Below, piece after piece: positions 37,212-46,602 of a DNA stretch of 64,000 nt. Under the pieces are notes generated by a model that was not told the DNA's origin, searched no databases, and saw only the letters and a program-made list of their open reading frames with translations. Origin of the DNA: Dyella_B jejuensis. GTDB taxonomy: Bacteria; Pseudomonadota; Gammaproteobacteria; Xanthomonadales; Rhodanobacteraceae. A program made the position numbers and the translations under genes. The first letter of the stretch is position 1. Each line of letters starts with the position of its first letter. The stretch spans positions 1-64,000 of the forward strand of contig NZ_JADIKJ010000014.1 of the NCBI RefSeq assembly GCF_044904675.1, given 5' to 3'.

Positions 37212-37513
37212 GCGTTAAGGATGCTCTGATCAATGCTACGCAGGCGGCATGATGACCAGAAGGCTCGCAGAGTGTGTTGTGCGGCGCCGGGAAGACTGGC
37301 CGTCTTGCCAAGCCGCGCGGCGCGCTCTGCGAGCCTTCTGGTCATCACCCCGTCGCTTTAAATTGAATATGTTGGGGCCGGCTCTGTCTGTCCGCATCCC
37401 TTCGGTCCGTCGTCTCGACAGACGGCCAGTCTGCCTTCGCCGACGAACCTATGGTCTGCGAACAGACAGAGCCGGTGACGCCTACGTAGCATTGATCAGA
37501 GCATCCTTAACGC
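37212..37513. mobile_element. MITE-like element with perfect 29-bp terminal inverted repeats
   Basis: The outer arms 37212-37240 and 37485-37513 are perfect 29-bp inverted repeats (starting GCGTTAAGGATGCTCTGA). Inside are two further palindromes: 37251-37272 with 37325-37346 (22 bp, perfect) and 37378-37391 with 37462-37475 (14 bp, perfect), each containing a smaller hairpin (AAGAC..GTCTT and CAGAC..GTCTG). No protein is encoded in the 302 bases. The right arm overlaps the stop codon (TAA at 37507-37509 on the minus strand) of the gene at 37507-37815. The structure fits a non-autonomous transposon needing a transposase from elsewhere; a pairing RNA is an alternative. Confidence 0.75.
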
Positions 37514-37815
37514 ACCCGGACCGTTTCATCGACCACCACATAGTGGCGTTCGCCAAGCTCCGCATCGAAATACACCGCAGTAAGCCGCCCACTGCCCGGA
37601 TCGACGAAACGTTCGCCGGTGTCTTTCCAGCGCGGGTCCGGCCCGCTGCGCAGCAGCGGCTTGTAGCGCCAGCGCTCGATCGCCAGGCCGACCACCAGCA
37701 GCAGGCCGCCGAACAGCAACTGCGGCAGCAATACCACGAGCACGCCGGTCAACGCGGCGATGCCGGCGCCGAGCAGGAACAACCCGCCCAGCACGTACAA
37801 CACCCTAGGCAACAT
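37507..37815 (-). CDS. Small membrane protein of unknown function
   Basis: The 102-residue product has two hydrophobic helices (about 4-26 and 26-46: LYVLGGLFLLGAGIA, VLVVLLPQLLFGGLLLVVG) and then a short polar domain ending YFDAELGERHYVVVDETVR. I do not recognise the family. It lies 8 bases downstream of the YbjQ gene on the same strand and is probably in its operon. Its last codons and stop lie in the right arm of the MITE-like element, so the original 3' end may have been altered by insertion. Confidence 0.65.
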   Translation of the reverse strand: MLPRVLYVLGGLFLLGAGIAALTGVLVVLLPQLLFGGLLLVVGLAIERWRYKPLLRSGPDPRWKDTGERFVDPGSGRLTAVYFDAELGERHYVVVDETVRVR

Positions 37816-37823
37816 AGCCTGCC

Positions 37824-38147
37824 TCAGGTCGGCGGATCGAGCACCACGGCGGTGCCGTAGGCCACGATCTCGCTCATGGTCTGGCCGATTTCGGCGGAGT
37901 CGAAGCGCATCATCACCACCGCGTTCGCGCCCATCGCCTTGGCGTTGGATACCAGCCGGTCGAGGGCGTGGCGGCGGGCCTCTTCCAGCATTTGCGTGTA
38001 TTCGTGGATTTCACCGCCCACCAGCGAACGCAGTCCGGCCATCACGTTGCCGCCGATGCCGCGGCTGCGCACCACGACGCCGAACACCTGCCCCTTCACC
38101 TGCACCACTTGATGGCCAGGAACGTTCTCGGTTGTCACGACCAGCAT
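37824..38147 (-). CDS. YbjQ family (heavy-metal-binding domain) protein
   Basis: The 107-residue protein is the YbjQ/DUF74 fold: MLVVTTENVPGHQVVQV, then VVVRSRGIGGNVMAGLRSLV, MLEEARRHALDRL, AKAMGANAVVMMRFDSAEI and AYGTAVVL. These small proteins form pentamers; a physiological role is not established. The internal ATG at 38147 is chosen (GAGGGAGC upstream); the longer frame adds a non-homologous 12 residues. Confidence 0.9.
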   Translation of the reverse strand: MLVVTTENVPGHQVVQVKGQVFGVVVRSRGIGGNVMAGLRSLVGGEIHEYTQMLEEARRHALDRLVSNAKAMGANAVVMMRFDSAEIGQTMSEIVAYGTAVVLDPPT

Positions 38148-38314
38148 GGCTTTGCTCCCTCGACGCAGAAACCTACGCGGCACGATACCTCCCGCCGCCG
38201 CTCACCGATAGTGGCGCAGGGTCGGTCATGCGCACCGCTTCCGGCACGTAGGCGCGGTGGGGGCACTATGGCAACATCCGGCGGTCTACCGTTGCCCCTC
38301 AAGGAACCCCGAAC

Positions 38315-41026
38315 ATGATGTCGAGCCGTTTGAAGACATTGGCATGGAGCGTGATGCTGGGCGTGGGACTGGTTGCCGTCGGCTCGCCCGCCCGCGCCGA
38401 TGCCCCTGCCGCATCGAAGGCGGTCGCCAACGACAGCAACGTCTTGCGCGCCACCCTCGACAACGGTCTGCGCGTGGTGATCGTGCGCGATACGCTGTCG
38501 CCGATGGTCACCACGCAGATCACCTATCTCGCCGGCGGCTACCAGACGCCGGACGGCTTTCCGGGCACGGCGCACGCGCTCGAACACATGATGTTCCGCG
38601 ACAGCCAGGGCATGACCGGTGCCCAGCTCAACGAAATGACCGGCAAGATGGGCGCGGACAACAACGCCTTCACCACCAACGATGCCACCCAGTACTACTT
38701 CGTGGCGCCATCGAACTACCTCGACCTCCTGCTGCACATCGAATCGGCGCGCATGGAAGGCGCGCTGTTGACGCAGAAGGATTGGGAACGCGAGCGTGGC
38801 GCCATCGAACAGGAAGTGTCGCGCGACATTTCCGATCCGGGCTATCTCGCGTTCCAGAAGGCCGAGCGCATCCTGTACGCCGGCACCGGTTATGCCGAGG
38901 ATCCGCTCGGCACCCGCTCTTCGTTCGACAAGACGACATCCTCGCACCTGCAATCGTTCTACCAGCACTGGTACGCACCGAACAACGCCTTGCTGGTGAT
39001 CGTCGGCGACGTGGCGCCGCAGCAGACGCTGGACAAAGTACGGCAGCTGTTCGGCAAGCTTCCCAAGCGCGCGCTGCCCGCCCCCACACCAGTGGCGCTG
39101 CAGCCGGTGAAGCCGGAAACGATCGCCGCCAGCACGCCGCAGGGCACCGGCACGGTACAGTTCCTGTATCGCATGCCCGGCATGATGACCAGGGACAACG
39201 CCGCGGCGCAGGTGTTGCTGGATGTGCTTAACAACGCACGCAGTTCGCTGTCCGCGCTTGCGGCGCAAGGCAAGGTGCTTAGTGCCGACGCACAACTGCA
39301 ACCGTTCAGCCATGGCGGCATCGGCGCCATCGAGGTCGGCTTTCCCAAGGGCGGCGATGCGAAAAAAGCACAGGCTGAGCTTGAGGGCGTCATCGCCGAG
39401 CTGCTCAAGCATGGAGTGCCGGCCGAGCTGGTCGAAGCATCCAAGCGCTCGGAAATCGCCCAGGCTGAGTTCAACAAGAACAGCGCCGTCACGCTTGCCA
39501 GCGCCTGGTCGCAGGCGATCGCGTGGATGGGGCTGAGCTCGCCCGAGGAAGCCGAACAACAGATCCGCGACGTGACCGTGGACGATGTCAATCGCGTGGC
39601 GCGCGCCTACCTCAAGCCGGATGACCGCGTGACCGTGGTGCTGACCTCCGACAACAACGGCCAGCGTCCGCCGGACAGCGCCGGCTTCGGCGGTTCGGAA
39701 TCCTTCGCCGGCAACGACAAGCTCGACGCGCCGCTGCCGGAGTGGGCCGCCGGGAGGTTGAGCAAGCTGGAAATGCCGCGCTGGACGCTCGCGCCAGTGC
39801 AAATGCAGTTGGCGAACGGCATCCGCCTGATCGTGCAGCCGGAGACCATCAGCAAGACGGTGACGGTGCTCGGCCATATCGACAACAACGCAAAGTTGCA
39901 GGAACCGGCCGGCCAGGAAGGCGCTGCGCGCCTGCTCGCCACCTTGTTCGACTACGGCTCGACCACGCTGGACCGCGATGCGTTCCACAAGGCGCTCGAC
40001 GATATCTCGGCCACGGAAAACGGTGGCACCGATTTCGGCGTGGCGGCGCTGAGCAATCAGTTCGATCGCGCCATGCAGTTGCTGGCCGACAACGAGTTGC
40101 ATCCTGCCCTGCCGCAAGACGGATTTGCCGCGCAGCAGGAGACGCTGGCGCGCAGCCTGGCCGGCGAGATGCAGTCACCGCAATACAAGATGATGAAGGC
40201 GCTGATGACCGGCTTGCTGCCGGCCGGCGATCCCGAGCTGCGCCGCCCCACGCCGCAGACCATCGCGGCGCTTACCCTGCAAGACCTTAAAGATTACTTC
40301 GCGAAAACCTACCGCCCCGATCTCACCACGATCGTGGTGGTCGGCGATGTCACGCCCGGGCAGGCGAAAGCCACGGTGGAACGCTACTTCGGCGCATGGA
40401 AGGCCGAAGGCGCCAAACCGGAAGTGATTTCCAAGCCGGTATCGGTCAACCCGGCCGGCTACACCGTCGTCGATAATCCGTATGCTTCGCAAGACCAGGT
40501 GCTGGTGGGCCAGATGCTGGAGCTCAACATGCACAATCCGGATCGCTACGCCCTGCAATTGGGCAACGATGTACTGGGCGGCAACGGTTTCGCCTCGCGC
40601 CTGATGACCGACATCCGCGTCAAGCACGGCTATGCCTATGGCGCGGGCTCGGGCATGCGCTTTGACCGCTCGCGCTCGATCTTCTTTGTGCAATACGGCA
40701 GCGATCCGGACAAGGTGGCACCGGTCGATGGACTGGTGCGCCAGAACCTGGTCGACATGCAGACGTCGCCGGTGAAGGATGACGAATTGACCAACGCGCG
40801 CCAGTATGAAATTCGCTCCATTCCGGTCGGCGTTTCCAGCATCAACAGCATCGCGCGCGCGCTGCTCAGCTGGGCCTGGCACGGCGAACCGCTCGACCAG
40901 CCGATGGTGGCGGCGAAACACTTCCTGACGCTGACGCCGGAGCAGGTGCAAGCGGCATTCAAGAAATACCTGCAGCCGCAAAAGCTGATGCAGGTGGTAC
41001 AGGGACCGCCGCCGGCAAAGCATTGA
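38315..41026 (+). CDS. M16-family periplasmic zinc metallopeptidase
   Basis: The 903-residue protein has a signal peptide (MLGVGLVAVGSPARADAPA) and two tandem M16 half-units, each a peptidase plus inactive domain. The first carries the inverted zinc motif HALEHMMF (HxxEH) and downstream Glu (ERGAIEQEVSRD), with GGYQTPDGFPGTAH before it; the second (from about residue 490) lacks the zinc site, as usual for bacterial pitrilysin-like pairs. Likely task: degradation of small peptides in the periplasm. It is a monocistronic gene, followed by a hairpin at 41045-41080. Confidence 0.92.
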   Translation: MMSSRLKTLAWSVMLGVGLVAVGSPARADAPAASKAVANDSNVLRATLDNGLRVVIVRDTLSPMVTTQITYLAGGYQTPDGFPGTAHALEHMMFRDSQGMTGAQLNEMTGKMGADNNAFTTNDATQYYFVAPSNYLDLLLHIESARMEGALLTQKDWERERGAIEQEVSRDISDPGYLAFQKAERILYAGTGYAEDPLGTRSSFDKTTSSHLQSFYQHWYAPNNALLVIVGDVAPQQTLDKVRQLFGKLPKRALPAPTPVALQPVKPETIAASTPQGTGTVQFLYRMPGMMTRDNAAAQVLLDVLNNARSSLSALAAQGKVLSADAQLQPFSHGGIGAIEVGFPKGGDAKKAQAELEGVIAELLKHGVPAELVEASKRSEIAQAEFNKNSAVTLASAWSQAIAWMGLSSPEEAEQQIRDVTVDDVNRVARAYLKPDDRVTVVLTSDNNGQRPPDSAGFGGSESFAGNDKLDAPLPEWAAGRLSKLEMPRWTLAPVQMQLANGIRLIVQPETISKTVTVLGHIDNNAKLQEPAGQEGAARLLATLFDYGSTTLDRDAFHKALDDISATENGGTDFGVAALSNQFDRAMQLLADNELHPALPQDGFAAQQETLARSLAGEMQSPQYKMMKALMTGLLPAGDPELRRPTPQTIAALTLQDLKDYFAKTYRPDLTTIVVVGDVTPGQAKATVERYFGAWKAEGAKPEVISKPVSVNPAGYTVVDNPYASQDQVLVGQMLELNMHNPDRYALQLGNDVLGGNGFASRLMTDIRVKHGYAYGAGSGMRFDRSRSIFFVQYGSDPDKVAPVDGLVRQNLVDMQTSPVKDDELTNARQYEIRSIPVGVSSINSIARALLSWAWHGEPLDQPMVAAKHFLTLTPEQVQAAFKKYLQPQKLMQVVQGPPPAKH

Positions 41027-41044
41027 AAGACGGCCGACGAAATC

Positions 41045-41080
41045 CGCCTCGATCCCTTCCTCCGGAAGAGGATCGAGGCG
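41045..41080 (+). other. Perfect 11-bp hairpin after the M16 peptidase gene
   Basis: CGCCTCGATCC (41045-41055) and GGATCGAGGCG (41070-41080) pair around a 14-base loop that itself contains CTTCCTCCGGAAG. No T-run follows, so it is not a classic terminator but may slow transcription or act as an RNA 3' structure between the converging M16 and MFS genes. Confidence 0.6.
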
Positions 41081-41180
41081 CGGGGCTATCCGCGAGCAAC
41101 CTCACTCGCTGTTGTCCCGATCAGTCATCGGCGTAAAAATCCCGAGTCCCCTCTTTATCCATGGGAGCGGACGCAGGCAG

Positions 41181-42446
41181 CTACTTCGCGGCAGCCTTCA
41201 GGCGCATCGATCGCTCCAGGTCCGGCAGGAACAATGCCAGCACGCCGAGCAACGGCAAGTACGCGCACAGCGAATATACGTAATCGATGCCATGCACGTC
41301 GGCCACGTGCCCCAATACCGCCGCACCGATACCGCCCATGCCGAAGGCAAACCCGAAGAACAGGCCGGAGACCATGCCGACCCGGCCCGGAATCAACTCC
41401 TGCGCATAAACCAGGATCGCCGAGAACGCGGAAGACAGGATCAGCCCGATCACGACGGATAACACGCCTGTCCAGAACAGATTGGCGTGCGGCAGTGCAA
41501 GCGTGAATGGTGCCACGCCCAGGATCGACACCCAGATCACCCACTTGCGCCCGATCCGGTCGCCGACCGGGCCGCCGATCAGCGATCCGGCAGCCACCGC
41601 GAACAAGAACACGAACAGATGCATCTGCGCGTTCTGCACCGACACCCCGAAGGTGTGGATCAGGTAGAAAGTGAAATAGCTGCTGATGCTCGCCAGATAA
41701 AAATACTTGGAAAAAATCAGCAAGCCGAGGATCGACAGGCAGGTCACCACTTTGCCGCGTCCCAAGGCTTCGCCGGCCACATGGCGCACCGTCTTGGCGC
41801 GGCTGACATGGTGCAGGCGATACCAACGCCCTACCTGCAACAGCACCACCATCGCCAGCAAGGCGGCGAGCGAGAACCAGGCCACGCTGCCGCGGCCATG
41901 CGGCACGATGATCCAGGCCGCCAACAGGGGGCCCAACGACGAGCCCGTGTTGCCGCCCACCTGGAATAGCGACTGCGCCAGCCCGTGCTGGCCACCCGAG
42001 GCCAGGCGCGCCACGCGGGAGGATTCCGGATGGAATACGGATGAGCCGGTACCGACCAGGGCCGCCGCCAGCAACAGCACTGGAAAACTCGGCGCGACAG
42101 CGAGCAGCAACAGGCCGCAAAGCGTGAACCCCATCCCCACCGGCAAGGAATACGGCTTCGGCTTGCGATCGGTCACCATCCCGACCAGTGGCTGCAGCAG
42201 CGACGCGGTCACCTGATAGGTGAGCGTGATCAGGCCAACCTGGCCGAAGCTGAGATGAAAGCCGCTCTTCAGGATCGGATAGATCGCCAGGATCAGCGAC
42301 TGGATCATGTCATTGAGCAGATGCGAAAAGCTGATCGCACCCAGGATGGCGTAGTCCGTGCGCTGCACCGCGGAGGCGGGTGCGGACGGCAGGGAAACCG
42401 GATCGGCGGAGTTGGGCATGGTCTGTCGGAAGGAGAATGGGGACAT
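41181..42446 (-). CDS. fsr: MFS transporter, fosmidomycin-resistance (Fsr) family
   Basis: The 421-residue protein has twelve membrane helices in two six-helix halves. The N-terminal AISFSHLLNDMIQSLILAIYP, the motif MVTDRKPKPYSLPVGM and SVFHPESSRVARLASGG are characteristic of the Fsr family of drug-proton antiporters. It is divergently arranged with the AraC-type gene at 42651, the likely regulator. A second ATG nine codons in (MPNSAD) may be the true start. The substrate cannot be read from sequence. Confidence 0.85.
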   Translation of the reverse strand: MSPFSFRQTMPNSADPVSLPSAPASAVQRTDYAILGAISFSHLLNDMIQSLILAIYPILKSGFHLSFGQVGLITLTYQVTASLLQPLVGMVTDRKPKPYSLPVGMGFTLCGLLLLAVAPSFPVLLLAAALVGTGSSVFHPESSRVARLASGGQHGLAQSLFQVGGNTGSSLGPLLAAWIIVPHGRGSVAWFSLAALLAMVVLLQVGRWYRLHHVSRAKTVRHVAGEALGRGKVVTCLSILGLLIFSKYFYLASISSYFTFYLIHTFGVSVQNAQMHLFVFLFAVAAGSLIGGPVGDRIGRKWVIWVSILGVAPFTLALPHANLFWTGVLSVVIGLILSSAFSAILVYAQELIPGRVGMVSGLFFGFAFGMGGIGAAVLGHVADVHGIDYVYSLCAYLPLLGVLALFLPDLERSMRLKAAAK

Positions 42447-42650
42447 GGGCGCGATTGCCTCGCTGCAGCGGCCACCTTAAAGTAGTCGCTTGCGGCCTGC
42501 ATGCACTATCGGGTCAGCTTATGTCGAAATCGGGCCGATCCGGAGGTCAAAAGGCAAGCATCCACGGACCGAAAAAAGGCAAGCGAAAGAGCTGGACCTG
42601 TCCACGGCCGCCGCCCTCCCCTTTTTTTGTTTCGCCGCTTCGCTCCCGCC

Positions 42651-43436
42651 ATGCGCAATACCCGCGTCATCGCCTATGAGGACATCCCGCGCGACGTCGT
42701 CGCCACCGGCAATGACTATCCGTCGGGCACGGTGCTCCCGAGCCATACCCATAAGCGCGGGCAATGCCTCTACGCCATCACCGGCGTGATCACGGTAACT
42801 AGCGGCGAAGGTAGCTGGGCGGTGCCGCCGCGGCGTGCCTTGTGGATTCCCGCTGGCGTGGCCCACGTGGTGCACATGGGCGGCCCGGTCAGCACGCGCA
42901 GCGCCTATATCCTTCCTGCCATGGCGGCAAAGGCCGGCCTGCCGGAGCGCTGCACGGTGATCGGCGTGTCGTCGCTGCTGCACGCGCTGCTGTCCGAGGC
43001 GGTCGATGTGCCGGCGGAATATGCTTTCGGCGGGCGCGACGATCACCTGATGCGCCTGCTGGTTGCGGAAATGGCCACCATGCCCAGCCTGCCGCTGAGC
43101 ACGCCGCTGCCACGGGAACCGCGCCTGGCACGGCTATGCCGGTCGCTGCTGGAATCACCTTCCCTAGAGATCGATATCGACACCATGGCCCATCGGGCTG
43201 GCATGAGCCGGCGCAGTTTTACGCGCCTGTTCCGCGAACAGACCGGCATGAGCTTCAGCGCCTGGCGCCAGCAGGCATGCCTGTTGGCCGCTCTGGCCCG
43301 GCTGGGACGCGGACATTCGGTGACTCGTGTCGCGATCGAGCTGGGCTACAGCAGCGCCAGCGCGTTTACCGCGGCGTTCCGGCGTACCCTGGGCGCCGCA
43401 CCCAGTCAGTATCTGCTGCTGCAGGATGGAGCGTGA
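42651..43436 (+). CDS. AraC-family transcriptional regulator
   Basis: The 261-residue protein has an N-terminal cupin effector domain (SGTVLPSHTHKRGQCLYAI, VPPRRALWIPAGVAHVVHM) and a C-terminal AraC DNA-binding domain: first helix-turn-helix IDTMAHRAGMSRRSFTRLF, second VTRVAIELGYSSASAFTAAF, ending FRRTLGAAPSQY. This build resembles regulators that control a neighbouring exporter. The gene is divergent from the Fsr-type MFS gene with about 200 bases between, so shared promoter control is likely. Confidence 0.9.
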   Translation: MRNTRVIAYEDIPRDVVATGNDYPSGTVLPSHTHKRGQCLYAITGVITVTSGEGSWAVPPRRALWIPAGVAHVVHMGGPVSTRSAYILPAMAAKAGLPERCTVIGVSSLLHALLSEAVDVPAEYAFGGRDDHLMRLLVAEMATMPSLPLSTPLPREPRLARLCRSLLESPSLEIDIDTMAHRAGMSRRSFTRLFREQTGMSFSAWRQQACLLAALARLGRGHSVTRVAIELGYSSASAFTAAFRRTLGAAPSQYLLLQDGA

Positions 43437-43555
43437 TGTGCGTCGCTGATGCGTGATGTCATATCCATGTCAACGTGCTACGGCATCCTGTCAGCGCAGT
43501 GATTTGGCCAAGGCGAGTGCGGCATCGCCAACGCCGCCACCCCAACGGTGCATCG

Positions 43556-45709
43556 ATGAGCAAACGTAACGACCAGGACGCCACGCCCGCCGCCAGCGCA
43601 CCGGACGCATCGGCAGCACCCGCCGTCGATCTCAATGACAAGGCCTATTACATCCATCGCGAACTGTCGCAGTTGCAGTTCAACAACCGCGTGCTGGAAC
43701 AGGCGCTGGACGAACACACGCCACTGCTGGAGCGGCTGAAATTCCTGCTGATCTTCTCCAGCAACCTGGATGAATTCTTCGAGATCCGGGTCGCCGGCCT
43801 GAAGAGCCAGCTGGCCTTCGGCCACGAGATCGTCGGACCGGATGGCATCCCGCCCAAACAGGCGCTGGCCGAGATCAGCGATATCGCGCATCGGCAGATC
43901 GCGCGCCAATACGGCATCCTCAACGAACGCCTGCTGCCGGAGCTGTACCAGCATGGCATCCGCATCGTGCGGCGCAAAAGCTGGACGGTCGCGCAGAAAC
44001 GCTGGGTACAGCGTTATTTCCGCCAGGAAGTGGCGCCGATGATGACGCCGATCGGCCTCGATCCCACCCATCCGTTCCCGTTGCTGGTCAACAAAAGCCT
44101 CAACTTCATCGTCGAGCTGGAAGGCGTGGATGCGTTCGGGCGCGACTCGGGCCTGGCGATCCTGCCGGCGCCGCGCGTGCTTCCGCGCATCATGCGCCTG
44201 CCGGACGAGATCTGCGAAGGCGGCGAGAATTATGTGTTGTTGTCGTCGATCATCCACGCCCATGCCGACGAGCTGTTCCCCGGCATGGAAGTGCGCGGCT
44301 GCTACCAGTTCCGCCTGACCCGCAACGCCGACCTGACCATCGATCCGGAAGAAATGGACGACCTGGCACGTGCATTGCGCGGCGAGCTTTCATCCCGTCG
44401 CTTTGGCGATGCCGTGCGGCTGGAAGTGGCGGACAATTGCCCAAAGCCACTCACCGATTACCTGCTCAAGCAATTCGGTCTCGCCGAAGCGGAACTGTAC
44501 GAGGTCAACGGTCCGGTAAACCTGACCCGCCTGTTCGGCATCGTCACCCGCAGCGACCACCCGCAGTTGCAGTATCCACCCTTCGTACCGGCCATCCCCA
44601 AGGCGCTGAAAAAGGCCGAGGACCTGTTCCAGGTGATCGGCAAGCAGGACGTGTTGCTGTTGCATCCCTACGAATCGTTCGCGCCGGTGGTGGACCTGGT
44701 GCGCCAGGCGGCCAAGGATCCGGCCGTGCTGACCATCGAGCAAACGCTGTACCGCACCGGCGCCAACTCGGAGATCGTGGACGCGCTGGTCGAAGCCGCG
44801 CGCGCCGGCAAGGAAGTGGTCATCGTGGTCGAATTGCGCGCGCGCTTCGACGAGGAATCCAACCTGAGCCTGGCGACCCGCCTGCAACAGGCCGGTGCGA
44901 TGGTGATCTATGGCGTGGTCGACGTGAAGACGCATGCCAAGCTGATGCTGATCCAGCGCCGGGAAGGCCAGAAGCTGCAGCGTTACGCACACCTGGGCAC
45001 CGGCAATTACCACAGCGGCAACGCGCGCCTCTACACCGATTACAGCCTGCTCACGTCCGACTCCGCGCTATGCGAGGACGTGCACAAGCTCTTCAGCCAG
45101 CTTACCGGCATGGGCAAGCTGCTGAAGATGAAAAAGCTGCTGCATGCGCCGTTCACGCTGAAGAAATCCCTGCTCGACCTGATCGCGCGCGAAACGACGC
45201 ACGCCGAAGCGGGCAAGCCGGCGCACATCATCCTCAAGATCAACGCGCTGACCGATGCGAAGATCATCCGCGCGCTCTACAAGGCCAATGCCGCCGGCGT
45301 GAAGATCGATTTGCTGGTGCGCGGCATGTGCTGCCTGCGCCCGGGCATCCCGGGGGTGTCGCAGCACATCCGCGTCCGCTCGGTCATCGGCCGTTTTCTC
45401 GAACACAGTCGCATCTATTGGTTCGCCAACGATGGCGAGGAAAGCATGTACCTGGCCAGCGCGGACATGATGGAACGCAACTTGGATCGCCGGGTCGAAA
45501 CCGGCTTCCCGATCGAGAATCGCAAGCTGCGCCAGCGCATCCGCAAGGAACTGGACCTGTATCTGTCCGATACCGCTACCACCTGGCAATTGCACGCGGA
45601 CGGCAACTATTCGCGCCTGCAATCTGGCGATGCGCAATCGCCGCACGATGTGCAGCAACAGTTACTGGAAAAATATTGCGGCATCGGTGCACCGAAACCC
45701 GCGCTCTGA
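43556..45709 (+). CDS. ppk1: Polyphosphate kinase 1
   Basis: The 717-residue enzyme reversibly makes polyphosphate from ATP. The N-terminal helical domain (AYYIHRELSQLQFNNRVLE, FSSNLDEFFEIRVAG) and the catalytic core with the phospho-accepting His in VDVKTHAKLML, plus LLHPYESF and HLGTGNYHSGNARLYTDYS, are all present. Length matches other Xanthomonadales PPK1. The ATG at 43556 starts the conserved region after a Ser/Ala/Asp-rich extension; the ribosome-binding site is weak. A CHAD protein that may bind polyphosphate is at 26333. Confidence 0.95.
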   Translation: MSKRNDQDATPAASAPDASAAPAVDLNDKAYYIHRELSQLQFNNRVLEQALDEHTPLLERLKFLLIFSSNLDEFFEIRVAGLKSQLAFGHEIVGPDGIPPKQALAEISDIAHRQIARQYGILNERLLPELYQHGIRIVRRKSWTVAQKRWVQRYFRQEVAPMMTPIGLDPTHPFPLLVNKSLNFIVELEGVDAFGRDSGLAILPAPRVLPRIMRLPDEICEGGENYVLLSSIIHAHADELFPGMEVRGCYQFRLTRNADLTIDPEEMDDLARALRGELSSRRFGDAVRLEVADNCPKPLTDYLLKQFGLAEAELYEVNGPVNLTRLFGIVTRSDHPQLQYPPFVPAIPKALKKAEDLFQVIGKQDVLLLHPYESFAPVVDLVRQAAKDPAVLTIEQTLYRTGANSEIVDALVEAARAGKEVVIVVELRARFDEESNLSLATRLQQAGAMVIYGVVDVKTHAKLMLIQRREGQKLQRYAHLGTGNYHSGNARLYTDYSLLTSDSALCEDVHKLFSQLTGMGKLLKMKKLLHAPFTLKKSLLDLIARETTHAEAGKPAHIILKINALTDAKIIRALYKANAAGVKIDLLVRGMCCLRPGIPGVSQHIRVRSVIGRFLEHSRIYWFANDGEESMYLASADMMERNLDRRVETGFPIENRKLRQRIRKELDLYLSDTATTWQLHADGNYSRLQSGDAQSPHDVQQQLLEKYCGIGAPKPAL

Positions 45710-45746
45710 GCGTCCTTGCTGCCAGGCGGCGTAACGCAGACGAATG

Positions 45747-46304
45747 TCAGGCCTGCGCGTGCCCGCGTACCCAGGCCACGTAGCGATCGACAAATCCTTG
45801 CAGGAATTTCCTGGTGTCCGGCGGGCCGATGTTGCCTTCGTCATCGATCAATCCATCGCTGAATTTGATGAATACTTCCGGCTGCCCCAACAAGGGCACG
45901 TCCAGATAGGCCAGCACATTGCGCAGGTGCTGCTGGGCCAGCGCCGTACCCGTCGCCCCCACCGAGATCCCCACGACCGCGCCTGGCTTGCCGGCGAACG
46001 CATTGGTGCCGTAGGGCCGCGAGGCAATGTCCAGCGCGTTCTTCAGCACGCCGGGAATCGACCGGTTGTATTCCGGGGTGACGAACAGCAGCGCATCCGC
46101 TGCCTTGATCTGTTCCTTCAGCTGCCGGCATACCAGCGGATAGTCCTGGTCGAAATCCTGGTTGTAGAGCGGCAGGTTATCCACGCGCACGTGTTCGAAC
46201 GACAGTTCCGGCGGAGCCAGCCGTTCCACTGCGTGCGCCAGCTTGCGGTTGAAAGATTCCTTGCGCAGGCTGCCGACCAGCACCGCTACCTTGACTGCGC
46301 TCAA
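45747..46304 (-). CDS. NADPH-dependent FMN reductase family protein
   Basis: The 185-residue flavodoxin-like protein has the FMN loop VLVGSLRKESFNRKLA and the TPEYNRSIPGVLKNALD segment with IASRPYG, as in the chromate/azo/quinone-reductase group (ChrR, SsuE-like). It should reduce FMN or quinones with NAD(P)H. The TTG at 46304 is the best start because GAGGAGA lies seven bases upstream; the TTG five codons earlier would put that site inside the gene. Confidence 0.87.
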   Translation of the reverse strand: MSAVKVAVLVGSLRKESFNRKLAHAVERLAPPELSFEHVRVDNLPLYNQDFDQDYPLVCRQLKEQIKAADALLFVTPEYNRSIPGVLKNALDIASRPYGTNAFAGKPGAVVGISVGATGTALAQQHLRNVLAYLDVPLLGQPEVFIKFSDGLIDDEGNIGPPDTRKFLQGFVDRYVAWVRGHAQA

Positions 46305-46602
46305 TGCCGTTCTCCTCAAGTAACGAACCTATCGCAACCTGCCACGTGCCGTCGCAGGCCAACGGAAGATGCGCCAGTCCTGCGCAACTTCTTGTGAAAT
46401 CACCCGCGACAAAGCACGCAGGCGCTGGCATGTACCCTGCATAGGGGTTGTGCGACATGTCGGCGAGCGTTCCATTGCTTGGCCGAAAGTTCACAATGAC
46501 GGTGCTGCCGCGACAGGGGAAACCGCCCGGCGGCGGGGATACCGGGTCGTCGTGCCACTAGGGAGGTAGGCATGAGGGACCGTTCAGGAACAAGGGGTTG
46601 CG

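Noticed and set aside
38135..40117. 660-residue minus-strand open frame opposite the M16 peptidase
   Set aside because: It is a high-GC shadow of a clear metallopeptidase gene.
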